From the NCBI GenBank assembly GCA_903893565.1, contig CAITMU010000055.1:1-35798 (forward strand): a stretch of 35,798 nucleotides of DNA. The letters are read 5' to 3'. Source of the stretch: an uncultured beta proteobacterium. GTDB lineage: Bacteria; Pseudomonadota; Gammaproteobacteria; Burkholderiales; SG8-41. The position numbers were made by a program, and so were the translations under genes. Positions 17,182 through 26,016 of this stretch are shown here, piece after piece. The notes below the pieces were generated by a model. It made no database searches. It was not told the DNA's origin and saw only the letters and a program-made list of their open reading frames with translations. The stretch's first letter is position 1, and each line of letters begins with the position of its first letter.

Positions 17182-17922
17182 ATGGAGACCGGTTTAAAAG
17201 GTAAAACAGTTTTAATTACGGGGGCGAGTCGTAATATCGGGGCCTTGGCTGCGTTAAGTTTCGCACGTGAGGGAGCGAATCTTGCCTTGTGTACGAGTTC
17301 TAAAATTGAGCGTCTAGAGGAGGTCGCCCAGCAGGCCAGGGCGCTCGGCGTCCGAGTGCTTGCAGAGCGCTGCGATGTGGCCGATGGCACCTCAGTCAAT
17401 GGTTTTGTTCAAAAAGCGCTCAACGAATTTGGTAGTGTGCATGTGGTGATCAACAATGCCGTCGATCGCGGTGCTGAGGGGGGATTTCTTAACGTCACCG
17501 ATGAGGTTTGGGAGAATAGTTTCAGGGTGAATTTAGGGGGGCCTCGCAATATTTGTAAGGCGGTTTTACCCGCTATGATTAAGCAACGTTGGGGGCGAAT
17601 TATCAATCTTTCTGGTGTGGATCCTTTCTTAGGCGGAAGTGTGACCAAAGGGATGGCAAAACTGGGCATTATTGGTTTTACGCGTGGCATGGCCCGTGAG
17701 TTTGCTGAGCATGAAATTACAGCCAACTGCATTGGTCCGGGCACTATTGATGTTGAGCGCGATAGCTTTCAAAAACCGAAAGGCTTAAAGCCACAACAAC
17801 CGATTCGCCGCTTAGGTAAACCACAGGAAGTGGTTTCGCTGATGGTGTATTTGGCCAGTGAAGATGCGGGCTATGTGACGGGGCAAGCGTATTTAATTAA
17901 TGGAGGCCTATACTTTCATTAG
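17182..17922 (+). CDS. SDR family protein lacking the catalytic tyrosine
   Basis: 246 residues of classical SDR length. The cofactor motif TGASRNIG (13-20), CDVAD (64-68), NNAV (91-94) and the structural Asn117 are present, as is catalytic Ser144 (INLSG) and Lys160. The active-site Tyr of Y-x-x-x-K is Lys156 (V-T-K-G-M-A-K). It is divergent from the Lys-substituted alpha/beta hydrolase, 86 nt apart. Its stop overlaps the convergent cupin-like gene by 4 nt. Likely it binds NAD(P)H; whether it reduces a carbonyl is doubtful without Tyr. Confidence 0.88.
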   Translation: METGLKGKTVLITGASRNIGALAALSFAREGANLALCTSSKIERLEEVAQQARALGVRVLAERCDVADGTSVNGFVQKALNEFGSVHVVINNAVDRGAEGGFLNVTDEVWENSFRVNLGGPRNICKAVLPAMIKQRWGRIINLSGVDPFLGGSVTKGMAKLGIIGFTRGMAREFAEHEITANCIGPGTIDVERDSFQKPKGLKPQQPIRRLGKPQEVVSLMVYLASEDAGYVTGQAYLINGGLYFH

Positions 17923-18584
17923 GCGGGATTCATCGCTAGCATGAGTAGCGTTGCACCCTCGGGAAACTGGATGGGGCCGTGAGCCACACCAGAGTCCATG
18001 ACCATGAAGTCTTTGGGCATTAATTTCTCCGATTCCAGTTGGGCATAGCCTTCGAGAACAAGAGCGGCTTGAATATGCGGGCGGGAACCCACAGGCACTG
18101 TAAATCCCGCCGACAATCGCATGGCGGTCAGCATCAAGCGTCCGGCCTGTTTATTGATAAGAGGCTTCATGTGTAGTAAACCGCCGGCTTTGGGATCCCA
18201 GGCCGCGGTTGAAGAAGCTAATACCTGAGTTTGAATCGCATGAAGTGTTGCATCATTTTGATGACAACTAAAAAAATGGGCATGAGTGCTCTGTTGCAGG
18301 CTATAGGAGGGTATTTGTCCGCTGAGCAGGACATCCATCGCCGATAGCACCGTGTTGTTGTGGCTGGTGGCACTGCCTTCGAGCAATGTGTGAGCGTAAA
18401 GTCCGCTGCCTTGGGTCGAGTTTTCGGTGACAGGCTTCGAGCATTCGACATATTTTAAGGTCAGATGATTTTGATCGTCATGCCAGTAGATTTTCTCTTT
18501 TTCGCTATTGGGGTGCTGTGCGTTAGGATAAGACCAAGAAAGATCGGCAAAACGAATAATATGGCAACCGGCTTTAGTCATCAT
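17919..18584 (-). CDS. Cupin-like protein
   Basis: 221 residues with two weak beta-rich halves. The C-terminal half (ALVLEGYAQLESEKL, then DFMVMDSGVAHGPIQFPEG) matches cupin strands, with a His in motif 2; the N-terminal half (HTLLEGSATSHNNTVL) resembles a degenerate cupin repeat, so a bicupin of the ChrR/cupin_7 type is likely. The metal set is incomplete by eye. The start could be either of two adjacent ATG codons; no strong ribosome site precedes them. It is convergent with the SDR and overlaps it by 4 nt. Function unknown. Confidence 0.65.
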   Translation of the reverse strand: MMTKAGCHIIRFADLSWSYPNAQHPNSEKEKIYWHDDQNHLTLKYVECSKPVTENSTQGSGLYAHTLLEGSATSHNNTVLSAMDVLLSGQIPSYSLQQSTHAHFFSCHQNDATLHAIQTQVLASSTAAWDPKAGGLLHMKPLINKQAGRLMLTAMRLSAGFTVPVGSRPHIQAALVLEGYAQLESEKLMPKDFMVMDSGVAHGPIQFPEGATLLMLAMNPA

Positions 18585-18913
18585 GATGGGGGTTTTATTA
18601 AAATGAATTGAACGGTCATTTTAGACCGATAAAAAATGATTGCAAGTCAAGGGCCAGATTAAGTAGGGCTAAGTCGAAAGGTTTGCTAGTGCCATCGCTT
18701 TTTTGTCTGGCACACCTGAGGACCGATAATTTGGTAGACTGATGAGCGCTTAACGATTGGGTTGATCCAATGAAGGTTGAAAGGTTTTTTTGAGGCGTAA
18801 GTCGCAATGAGGCCCCTTTATGATCCATAAAAAAGTGATCTTTTGTTCTATGGATTCGTTAAAAAAAATCTCATTAATGAGATGAATGATAAAAAAATGA
18901 TTAAAGGTCAAAT
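18585..18913. promoter_or_regulatory. Upstream region of a Bug gene with a 14-bp palindrome
   Basis: There is no gene in these 329 nt. A perfect 14-bp palindrome (18869-18882, TCTCATTAATGAGA) lies 31 nt before the Bug start, and a 7-bp inverted repeat (18823-18829 with 18849-18855, ATCCATA/TATGGAT) lies just upstream. Both are plausible operators for a regulator outside the window. AAAGG at 18903-18907 is the ribosome site. Confidence 0.45.
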
Positions 18914-19894
18914 ATGAAGGTTTTTTGGAAAATGGTGTCTTGGGGCATCGTGTCATGGACTTTTTCTGTTTTTTGCATGAATTTTGGGTATGCGCAAAAC
19001 TATCCCGTTAAACCCGTGCGGGTCGTTATTCCCTGGCCTGCTGGAGGTTCGAACGATATGGCCGGACGTATCGTGCTACAAAAAGTCTCTGAATCCTTAG
19101 GCCAACAGTTTGTTGTGGATAATCGCCCCGGGGCCTCTGGGGCCATTGGTGCTGAACCGGTGGCGAAATCACTGGCCGATGGTTATACGCTGATGGTGCA
19201 TTCGACCACTCACCTCAGTAATCATTTTGTTTATAAAAAATTAAATTACGATGTATTGCATGATTTTTCACCGATCTCAACGGTGGCCACACAACCCGGT
19301 GTTTTCGCGATCCACCCTTCTTTGCCGGTTAAATCGATTAAAGAGTTTATTCAGGTTGCCAAGAGCCATCCCGGGCAAATTAATTATGGCTCTGCGGGTA
19401 ACGGCAGTTCTCCGCATTTGTCGATGGCCTTATTTGTTTCGATGACAGCGCTGAAGCTCGTGCATATTCCTTACAAGGGCGGCCCCCCAGAAGTGACCTC
19501 ATTGCTCGGGGGCGAGACGCAAGCGGCTATACCAACCCTAGCCACGGTCATTATTCATTTGAAGTCGGGTCGTTTAAGGGCCTTAGGTGTTACGTCATTA
19601 GAGCGCAGTAGTTTATTACCTGAGATCCCCACGATTGCCGCCTCCGGTGTTCCTGGCTATGAGATGAGTCCGTGGATAGCAGTCTATGGCCCTGTTGGAG
19701 TACCCAAGCCGATTGTCGATAAATTGAATGGAGAAATCAATAAAGCCATCAAGTTGCCCGAAGTGGCGCAAAACCTCTCACAGCAAGGTCTGGATCCTTT
19801 GCCCGGAAGCGTGGAAGAATTCAATCGACGGATTACAAAGGATTACGAGAAATATGGTCAATTGATTCGTAGTATTGGAGTCAAGCCTGACTAG
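18914..19894 (+). CDS. Bug/TctC-type periplasmic substrate-binding protein
   Basis: 326 residues with a signal peptide ending near YAQNYPVKPV. Canonical motifs are all present: VVIPWPAGGSNDMAGR, VDNRPGASGAIGAEPVAK, LADGYTLMV, NYGSAGNGSSPHL and HIPYKGGPPEVTSLLGGE. Compared with the 4270 Bug, this one has the standard P-x-GG-x-D ligand loop. It is convergent with another Bug gene, 27 nt apart. A palindrome upstream may be its operator. The ligand is unknown. Confidence 0.94.
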   Translation: MKVFWKMVSWGIVSWTFSVFCMNFGYAQNYPVKPVRVVIPWPAGGSNDMAGRIVLQKVSESLGQQFVVDNRPGASGAIGAEPVAKSLADGYTLMVHSTTHLSNHFVYKKLNYDVLHDFSPISTVATQPGVFAIHPSLPVKSIKEFIQVAKSHPGQINYGSAGNGSSPHLSMALFVSMTALKLVHIPYKGGPPEVTSLLGGETQAAIPTLATVIIHLKSGRLRALGVTSLERSSLLPEIPTIAASGVPGYEMSPWIAVYGPVGVPKPIVDKLNGEINKAIKLPEVAQNLSQQGLDPLPGSVEEFNRRITKDYEKYGQLIRSIGVKPD

Positions 19895-19921
19895 GCTTAG
19901 AGCGGCTACCAAAGAAATGCA

Positions 19922-20902
19922 TTATTCCGATTTTATTTTGTTTTGCTTAATGACCAGACTCCAGGTTTTGATTTCCTCTGACACAAAGGCCGAGAAGGCC
20001 TCGGGACTCATAGGATTGGGTTGAGCGCCAAACTCTGAAAAACGCTTTTTGATTTCAGTATGAGATAACGTTTTATGGATCTCGTGGTTCAGTCGATCAA
20101 CAATCGGCCGAGGGGTTTTGCTGTTGCAAAAAATACCCCACCAGAGGGACACATCATAGCCGGGTATCGCCTCAGCAATAGAAGGGATGTCGGGGGCGAA
20201 CACGGATCGTTTGGCAGAGCTGACCCCGAGTGCGCGCAGTCTCCCACTCTTTAAGTGTGATTCAACCGAGGGCAGTCCCACAATGACCGCTTGGACTTGA
20301 CCGGCAATAAGATCGGTTAAAGCCGGTCCCATGCCTTTGTGTGGAACGTGCATGATATCGAGGTGGGCTTTACTTTTTAAAACCTCCATAGCCAAATGGT
20401 TAATGCCCCCCATCCCAGAAGAGGTGTAGTTCAGTTCCCCTTTATGTTTTAGCAGCAGTTGCACCCATTGATAGGTATTTTTAACCGGTAATGATGGGTG
20501 AATCACTAACACCATAGGGCCAAAACCTAACATCGTAATGCCGCTTAAGTCCGCGATCGGATCAAAGGGCAAATGAGCACTTAAGGCGGCACCGGTCGTA
20601 TAGGTGGTGGATGTGACATAAAGGGTATAACCGTCTGGTGGCGATTTTGCAGTCAGGTCTGCAGCAATCATTTGGCTCGCCCCAGGGCGGTTTTCAACAA
20701 CCACCGATTGGCCTAGTGAGTCGCCCATTTTTTGTCCAATGGCTCTTGCCAACACGTCGTTGCTACCCCCCGGTGGTGCCCCCACTAATAAGCGAATGGG
20801 TTTGGTTGGATAAGGGTTTTGTGCCAAGCAAGGCGCGCCACTGAGGGCGAGCCAGCTCGTAAACCCGGTAATCAGTAAGGATCGGGTTGGCGTTATTTTC
20901 AT
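19922..20902 (-). CDS. Bug/TctC-type periplasmic substrate-binding protein
   Basis: 326 residues from ATG (complement of 20900-20902), which overlaps the stop of the dehydrogenase gene as ATGA; an in-frame start 18 nt further up is less likely. The signal peptide ends near CLAQNPYPTKPIRLL. Family motifs include GAPPGGSNDVLARAIG, VVENRPGASQMIAADLTAK and PPDGYTLYV. Translational coupling to the dehydrogenase suggests that the imported acid is its substrate, or becomes so after modification. Confidence 0.93.
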   Translation of the reverse strand: MKITPTRSLLITGFTSWLALSGAPCLAQNPYPTKPIRLLVGAPPGGSNDVLARAIGQKMGDSLGQSVVVENRPGASQMIAADLTAKSPPDGYTLYVTSTTYTTGAALSAHLPFDPIADLSGITMLGFGPMVLVIHPSLPVKNTYQWVQLLLKHKGELNYTSSGMGGINHLAMEVLKSKAHLDIMHVPHKGMGPALTDLIAGQVQAVIVGLPSVESHLKSGRLRALGVSSAKRSVFAPDIPSIAEAIPGYDVSLWWGIFCNSKTPRPIVDRLNHEIHKTLSHTEIKKRFSEFGAQPNPMSPEAFSAFVSEEIKTWSLVIKQNKIKSE

Positions 20903-21789
20903 TGGTGCGCTTGCATCCAAGCTTTGATGACCGGCTCAATTGAATCGTTTTCTTGAGGAAATTTTTCAGCTAACCCAGAGTGTGCCATGTCTTTCATGAA
21001 ACTGAGCGTGGCTCGTGTAAGCCGACTGTATCCGTGAGCACTATCGAGTAACTCTAAGGATTCACTCATTTCGTGAATACGCCTAGGGGCATGGGTCGCA
21101 GTGCCACAGATAAAGCGTTTAATGATTTTTTCAAAAGCGATGTCATTGAAGGTCGCGGAGAGATCCTCTACGCAAGCGTCTAAAATACCTCGACGATGAG
21201 CCGCCTCGAGCGACTCAAACAATAAGCCTGACAGACCTTTCATGCAGACGCTACGAATGAGCTTCATGGCGCTAGCGGCTCCGGGATCGGGACTGATGAC
21301 TTTAGTATTCATGCCAAGGCTGTTGAGTAATGCGCTCACTTTTTCAGCCTCCCGACCACTGAGCACAATGGGGATTTTAATTCGAGAGACAGGCACCGGC
21401 CCCATAATGGAGGCGTCGACAAATTGTGCCTTGTCGCCAATGAGGGCGGCTATTTTTTCCATTGCGGTGGCTGAATTAGTGCTCGCATCAATGTAAAAAT
21501 GATGTGGACGAAGGGATTTTGTAATCTTTCGCGCAGCACCTAGGGCCAGTTTGCCGGCAGTCAGCGCAATAATGATGTCAGCATGTCGAGCTAATGCACC
21601 TGGGGTTTTGACCAAGGTGATGCCACACGCTTGTGCTTTTTTTTGAACAGGGTCTCCTGGTAAGGCTTTTGCACCAGAAGGGCTGTAGGCGAAGAGGTGG
21701 GTGATGCCTGCCTGGGAGAAATCGCTTGCAAAAATCTGGGCAGCTTCGCCAAAACCCATGAATCCTAAGCGAATGGGGTTTGAAGACAT
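20899..21789 (-). CDS. 6-phosphogluconate dehydrogenase-like NAD(P)-binding protein (DUF1932-type)
   Basis: 296 residues from the ATG (complement of 21787-21789), which has AAGGA about 10 nt upstream; the open frame extends 15 codons further. A Rossmann motif GFMGFGEAAQIFASDF opens the protein, then IIALTAGKLALGAARK, the FVDASIMGPV strand corresponding to the substrate-binding D-A-P-V-S-G motif, and an all-helical C-terminal domain with KLIRSVCMKGLSGLLFE, where the catalytic Lys is expected. Family members reduce or oxidise beta-hydroxyacids. It is coupled to the Bug gene. Confidence 0.85.
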   Translation of the reverse strand: MSSNPIRLGFMGFGEAAQIFASDFSQAGITHLFAYSPSGAKALPGDPVQKKAQACGITLVKTPGALARHADIIIALTAGKLALGAARKITKSLRPHHFYIDASTNSATAMEKIAALIGDKAQFVDASIMGPVPVSRIKIPIVLSGREAEKVSALLNSLGMNTKVISPDPGAASAMKLIRSVCMKGLSGLLFESLEAAHRRGILDACVEDLSATFNDIAFEKIIKRFICGTATHAPRRIHEMSESLELLDSAHGYSRLTRATLSFMKDMAHSGLAEKFPQENDSIEPVIKAWMQAHQ

Positions 21790-21973
21790 GTGTAGGGGTC
21801 CTTTGTAGTTATGAGGGCTCGGGTGGATAGTCAACAGAAGGGAGGAATAGATTTTTTTGCCAAGAATAAAAAACTTTTAGCTCAGTAGTCGTTTCTTTGT
21901 CAAAAATGGCTTTATCATTGTCCTTTGGTAGGCATTGAGAATGTTATTTTATGGATATTACAGGAGAATAGCA

Positions 21974-22897
21974 GTGGCTGAAGATCGCATGATGGAAGGT
22001 AAAGTGGCTGTGGTGACGGGTGCGGGTCGGGGTATTGGCCGTGAGATGGCGTTAATGTTGGCTCAGGAAGGCGCTAGCGTGGTGGTTAATGATCTGGGCT
22101 CTACCGTCAATGGTGAGGGGGTGGATGAGAGCGTGGCGCAGTCAGTGGTCAATGAAATCAAGGCCTTGGGAGGCAAGGCGGTTGCGAGCACGGATAGCGT
22201 GGCGGAACCCGATAGTGCTAAGCATATTATTGATTTGGCTGTGGCTAGTTTTGGTCGCATTGATGCGGTCATTAATAATGCAGGGATTCTACGAGATCGT
22301 ATCTTTCACAAAATGACACCTGAAGAATTTGATTCGGTGATCAAGGTGCATTTATATGGTGCTTTTTATGTCAGTTTAGCTGCCGCCCAGCATTTTCGTC
22401 AGCAAAATTCAGGTGCTTTTGTTCACATGACTTCGGGATCGGGTTTATTTGGTAATTTTGGTCAGGTCAATTACGGTGCCGCTAAATTAGGCATCGTTGG
22501 TATGTCTAAGCAAATTGCACTCGATATGTCCCGTTACATGGTACGTTCAAACTGCATAGCCCCCAGTGCTTTTAGTCGTATGATCGAGGCCATTCCTGCC
22601 AATACCCCAGAGCAAAAGGCGCATATTGAGCAACGTAAAAAGTTAATGTCTCCCAAACAGATCGCGCCAATGGCCGTATTTCTTTGTAGTGATGCCGCCA
22701 AAGACGTTAACGGTCAAGTGTTCTCGGTCAGAGCCAATGAAGTGTTTCTCATCAGTCAGCCCCGTCCAGTACGATCTGCACACCATGGTGATGGTTGGAC
22801 CCCGCAGTTAATACGCGACCGCGTTTTACCCGCATTTAAGTCTTCTTTTACCCCCTTGGAACGTTCACGCGATGTGCTGAGCTGGGATCCCATTTAA
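21974..22897 (+). CDS. SDR family oxidoreductase (MFE-2-like 3-hydroxyacyl-CoA dehydrogenase type)
   Basis: 307 residues from GTG 21974, with AGGAG at 21962-21966; an upstream in-frame ATG has no such site. It has TGAGRGIG, VVNDLGS, NNAGILRDR and a complete active site S-x-Y-G-A-A-K (TSGSGLFGNFGQVNYGAAK region). The NDLG insertion (STVNGEGVDES) and the NNAGILRDRIFHKM motif are typical of SDRs related to the hydroxyacyl-CoA dehydrogenase domain of multifunctional enzyme 2. About 50 extra residues at the C terminus follow the SDR core. A 20-nt gap with AAGGAGA leads to the dehydroquinase-like gene, so they are probably co-transcribed. Confidence 0.9.
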   Translation: MAEDRMMEGKVAVVTGAGRGIGREMALMLAQEGASVVVNDLGSTVNGEGVDESVAQSVVNEIKALGGKAVASTDSVAEPDSAKHIIDLAVASFGRIDAVINNAGILRDRIFHKMTPEEFDSVIKVHLYGAFYVSLAAAQHFRQQNSGAFVHMTSGSGLFGNFGQVNYGAAKLGIVGMSKQIALDMSRYMVRSNCIAPSAFSRMIEAIPANTPEQKAHIEQRKKLMSPKQIAPMAVFLCSDAAKDVNGQVFSVRANEVFLISQPRPVRSAHHGDGWTPQLIRDRVLPAFKSSFTPLERSRDVLSWDPI

Positions 22898-22917
22898 ATT
22901 TTAAGGAGATAAAACGC

Positions 22918-23358
22918 ATGGGCCATAAACTGTTAGTCATTCATGGTGCTGGCATGAATATGCGCGGCAAAGTGCAATTGGAGGTTTTTGGTCCTATGCA
23001 ATTGCCTGAATATAATGAGCATATTTTGCGTTACGCTTCAGAGCATGGTTTTGAAGCAGAGATTTTTCATTCGAATATCGAAGGAGAAGTCATTAACAAA
23101 ATTTATCAAGCGTTTGAAGAAGGCGTGGATGCTTGTATCATTAATCCGGCGGGCTATAGTTCTGGGCATCCGGCTATAGTGACGGCTTTAGCGCAGGTGA
23201 AATTTCCTTCCATTGAGCTTCATATTTCAAATCCTGCGCGCCGCGGTGGGCAGTCAGAGGTGGCGAAGGTGGCACGTGCCGTGGTGACAGGATTTGGTAT
23301 CTTTGGTTATTGGATCGCGATGCGGGGCTTGCTTGAAATTTTAAAAGAAAAAAAATAG
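22918..23358 (+). CDS. Type II 3-dehydroquinase-like protein with altered active site
   Basis: 146 residues, the length and fold signatures of AroQ: LLVIHGAGMN opening, HSNIEGEVINKI (the QSNxEGxLI region), IINPAGYSSGH and ELHISNPARR. Aligned by eye with M. tuberculosis AroQ, several catalytic residues differ: Tyr24 is Phe24 (EVFG), Arg19 is lost, the His of the L-T-H-T-S loop is Ser (a His lies two residues on) and Arg112 is Ser; the second His (ELHIS, H102) and Asn76 remain. True dehydroquinase activity is therefore unlikely. Strong ribosome site AAGGAGA at 22902. Translation follows the SDR, suggesting a catabolic rather than shikimate role. Confidence 0.82.
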   Translation: MGHKLLVIHGAGMNMRGKVQLEVFGPMQLPEYNEHILRYASEHGFEAEIFHSNIEGEVINKIYQAFEEGVDACIINPAGYSSGHPAIVTALAQVKFPSIELHISNPARRGGQSEVAKVARAVVTGFGIFGYWIAMRGLLEILKEKK

Positions 23359-23533
23359 TTTCATTCAGAGCTTTGCGTTTACTTTTACAGTGGTGGTCCT
23401 GACCAAAACATCCCATGGTTCTTTGACAAAAACGGGATTTAACGTGTTGGGATACGGTTTTTGTCTCACTTTTGGACCCATGAAAGTGATTGCTTAAAGT
23501 AAGCCCGGTATCGTTTTTTTAAAGGCAGACGAC

Positions 23534-24754
23534 ATGACATTTCCAGTAGGCCAGTCTTCCTCTGAAGGATTTGAGGCTATCGGTTATATCGGTCTTGAAA
23601 AACGCCCTGGTTTTAAGATGGCGATTCATAAGGCTGATGATCGTTGGTATTTATATGTGGCTCATTTTTGGTGTAGCGGTTGGTCTATTGTTGAAATAAC
23701 CGATCCGACTCAGCCGCGCTTTGTGCGCTACATTCCAGGCCCTCCAAATACCTGGACCCTACAGGTGCAAATTGCTGAGGGTCGGATGATTACTTCCTTG
23801 GAACGCATTCCACCGGGCTGGGGAGGGGATGTCAATGCAGCCTATGGGGAAGGTTTTTATATCTGGGAATTGAATGATCCGGAAAATCCTGTGCGTGTGG
23901 GGCACTATAAAACGGGCGGTATGGGAACACATCGAAATTACTATGCCGGTGGTCGTTATGTGCATGCCACCGCGCTACCGCCGGGCTATGACGGTCATAT
24001 TTATCAAATCGTCGATATCGCGGATCCAGCCCAACCGAAAGAAATTTCTCGTTGGTGGCGTCCTGGACAATGGACGGCGGGGGGAGAAAGTGGTGCGCCA
24101 GAACATACCTTGTTGCACGGGGGGACTTATGTGGTGGGTGATCGGGCCTATCTACCCTATGGTGGTGGTGGGTTTGTTATTTTGGATGTGAGTGACTTTA
24201 CACATCCTAAGATGATTAGTGATTTGCCTTTTTCCCCTCCTTTTGCTTCACGCATTGCAGTGCATACGGCCATTCCCTTGCAAAAACGACCCTTGGTCAT
24301 CGTTAATTCTGAGGCGATTGCGGAGCAATGCGATGAAGCCCTAGGGTTTGCAGGGATTGTAGACATTCGTTCTGAGACGAAGCCCCGCTTGGTTTCGCTT
24401 TTCCCGCTACCGAAACCTCCCAAAGGCGCGACTTTTAAGAATTTTTGTGAACGCCCTGGCCGTTTTGGCCCGCATAACCAACATCAGTCGCAGTTCCAGG
24501 ACATTCTTTTTCAAGATGAAGATTTGGTGTTTTTGACTTACTTTAACGCAGGGCTTCGGGCCTATGATATTTCGGATGAGCGTCTACCTAAGGAGGTGGG
24601 CTATTTCCTTCCTCCTGACCCAATAGAGCGTTTGGGGCCTTTACCAAAAACAGGATTGGCTACGCAATCCGAGGACGTGATCGTCGATTGTCGTGGCAAT
24701 ATTTTTGTATCAGATAAAAATCACGGTCTTTACGTATTACGATTTAATCGCTAG
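23534..24754 (+). CDS. LVIVD repeat beta-propeller protein
   Basis: 406 residues made of repeated units of the type [88 protein letters not shown] and [13 protein letters not shown], that is, hydrophobic strands followed by DP-x-x-P turns, as in LVIVD propellers. No signal peptide is visible. Several conserved His ([21 protein letters not shown]) point inward in such propellers and could bind a metal, so an enzymatic role is possible. The last 4 nt overlap smpB on the other strand. Function unproven; it follows the SDR/dehydroquinase-like pair. Confidence 0.82.
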   Translation: MTFPVGQSSSEGFEAIGYIGLEKRPGFKMAIHKADDRWYLYVAHFWCSGWSIVEITDPTQPRFVRYIPGPPNTWTLQVQIAEGRMITSLERIPPGWGGDVNAAYGEGFYIWELNDPENPVRVGHYKTGGMGTHRNYYAGGRYVHATALPPGYDGHIYQIVDIADPAQPKEISRWWRPGQWTAGGESGAPEHTLLHGGTYVVGDRAYLPYGGGGFVILDVSDFTHPKMISDLPFSPPFASRIAVHTAIPLQKRPLVIVNSEAIAEQCDEALGFAGIVDIRSETKPRLVSLFPLPKPPKGATFKNFCERPGRFGPHNQHQSQFQDILFQDEDLVFLTYFNAGLRAYDISDERLPKEVGYFLPPDPIERLGPLPKTGLATQSEDVIVDCRGNIFVSDKNHGLYVLRFNR

Positions 24755-25197
24755 CGATTTTGTCGAATTAATTGTTGTTGCTCGCGTTTCCAGTCTTTTT
24801 CTTTTTCGTCGGCTCGTTTGTCATGTTGTTTTTTGCCCTTAGCCAATCCGATTTCTAGTTTTATGCGTCCGCTTTTGTAGTGAAGATTGATGGGGATTAA
24901 TGTGTAACCGGCTCTTTCCACGCTACCGATTAAGCGACGAATTTCCTCAGCGTGTAGCAATAACTTTCGTGTGCGGGTGGGATCTGGATGGATATGGGTG
25001 GAGGCGGTGGGTAGGGGGCTGATATGAGCGCCCACTAATTGTATTGCCTCACCTTGAACGATAACATAGGCTTCTTTTAATTGTGCTCGACCGGCACGAA
25101 TCGATTTGACCTCCCAACCTTCGAGAACCATGCCGGCTTCGAAGCGTTGTTCGATAAAATAGTCGTGGAAGGCTTTTTTGTTTTCTACGATACTCAT
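24751..25197 (-). CDS. smpB: SsrA-binding protein SmpB
   Basis: tmRNA partner for trans-translation, 148 residues. The family opening [22 protein letters not shown], then [19 protein letters not shown] and a Lys-rich C-terminal tail ([23 protein letters not shown]) that folds in the ribosomal decoding centre are all present. The start was taken at MSIVEN (complement of 25195-25197), three codons inside the open frame, matching the family. It is divergent from ratA with 32 nt between them, the usual betaproteobacterial arrangement. Confidence 0.97.
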   Translation of the reverse strand: MSIVENKKAFHDYFIEQRFEAGMVLEGWEVKSIRAGRAQLKEAYVIVQGEAIQLVGAHISPLPTASTHIHPDPTRTRKLLLHAEEIRRLIGSVERAGYTLIPINLHYKSGRIKLEIGLAKGKKQHDKRADEKEKDWKREQQQLIRQNR

Positions 25198-25229
25198 GCT
25201 TTCCATTGTACCAGTGTGTGGGTAATTCT

Positions 25230-25667
25230 ATGACAGAAGTCACAAAAACAGTGATTGTTGCTTTTAGTCCAGCGCAAATGTTTGCTTTGGTGGATGAAGT
25301 GGAGCGTTATCCTGAGTTTTTGCCGTGGTGTAGTTCCAGTCAAGTCATTTTAAGGGATGAGGCGACGACTCAAGCCACTTTGATGATTGGATATCGCGGG
25401 TTAAGACAGGGATTTTCTACTAAAAATCTTAAAACGCCTCCTACCGAAATGACAATGAGCTTGGTGGAAGGGCCTTTTCGGCATTTGGATGGGCAATGGC
25501 GGTTTATCGATCTCCAAGGGCGGGGTTGTAAAATCGAGTTTAAGATCGTCTATGAATTCTCTAACCGCCTTCTCGCTGCGGTGGTGGGTCCTGTGTTTGA
25601 TCACATTGCGGATACCTTGGTGGATGCGTTTGTTCAGCGGGCAGAAAAGCTTTATGAATCCCACTGA
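25230..25667 (+). CDS. ratA: RatA / COQ10-like START domain protein
   Basis: 145 residues of the ribosome-association-toxin/polyketide-cyclase family: MTEVTKTVIVAFSPAQMFAL, VERYPEFLPWC (the family YPEFLPW signature), then LVEGPFRHLDGQWRF and a C-terminal helix VFDHIADTLVDAFVQRAEKL. E. coli RatA inhibits 70S association, while the fold also binds coenzyme Q; both roles are known for the family. ATG 25230 is used because the open frame 8 codons upstream overlaps the smpB start. It overlaps rnfH by 14 nt. Confidence 0.94.
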   Translation: MTEVTKTVIVAFSPAQMFALVDEVERYPEFLPWCSSSQVILRDEATTQATLMIGYRGLRQGFSTKNLKTPPTEMTMSLVEGPFRHLDGQWRFIDLQGRGCKIEFKIVYEFSNRLLAAVVGPVFDHIADTLVDAFVQRAEKLYESH

Positions 25668-25974
25668 AAGTGCTTTTAGTGTGGAGCTAGTTTATGCCAC
25701 CCGGACCGAACAAAGAGTGCTGCGAATTGAAGTGGCTTCTGGTACTAGTGTTGGTCAAGTGATTGAAAATTCAGGAATATTTAATATCTATCCGGACTTG
25801 AAACGAGATCTTTTGAGTGTCGGTATCTTTGGTCAAGCCGTCGACTACAGTCACTTAGTTAATCCTGGGGAAAGAATAGAGATTTATCGGCCTTTACAGG
25901 CAGATCCGAAGGAGGCGAGACGGCGGCGCGTGAAAAAAACTCGAAACCAACGGCAAGCGAATCCACCAAAGTGA
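25654..25974 (+). CDS. rnfH: RnfH family protein
   Basis: 106 residues, UPF0125/RnfH, a ubiquitin-like beta-grasp protein that is the conserved downstream partner of RatA. The N terminus VELVYATRTEQRVLRIEVASGTS is the family opening, with VGIFGQAVDYSHLVNPGERIEIYRPL at the end of the fold and a basic Arg-rich tail (KEARRRRVKKTRNQR). ATG 25654 lies inside the ratA end (14-nt overlap), implying translational coupling. Confidence 0.94.
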   Translation: MNPTESAFSVELVYATRTEQRVLRIEVASGTSVGQVIENSGIFNIYPDLKRDLLSVGIFGQAVDYSHLVNPGERIEIYRPLQADPKEARRRRVKKTRNQRQANPPK

Positions 25975-26016
25975 GCGTTGGTGCCTTTGTTTTAATCAAA
26001 AGACTTTTAAGGCAGA

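Noticed and set aside
22918..23358. Naming the gene aroQ
   Set aside because: Key catalytic residues of type II dehydroquinase are replaced, so the symbol would mislead.
25992..26016. GCCTT...AAGGC dyad between rnfH and the DUF4124 gene as a bidirectional terminator
   Set aside because: The stem is 5 bp with a long loop; not strong enough to call.
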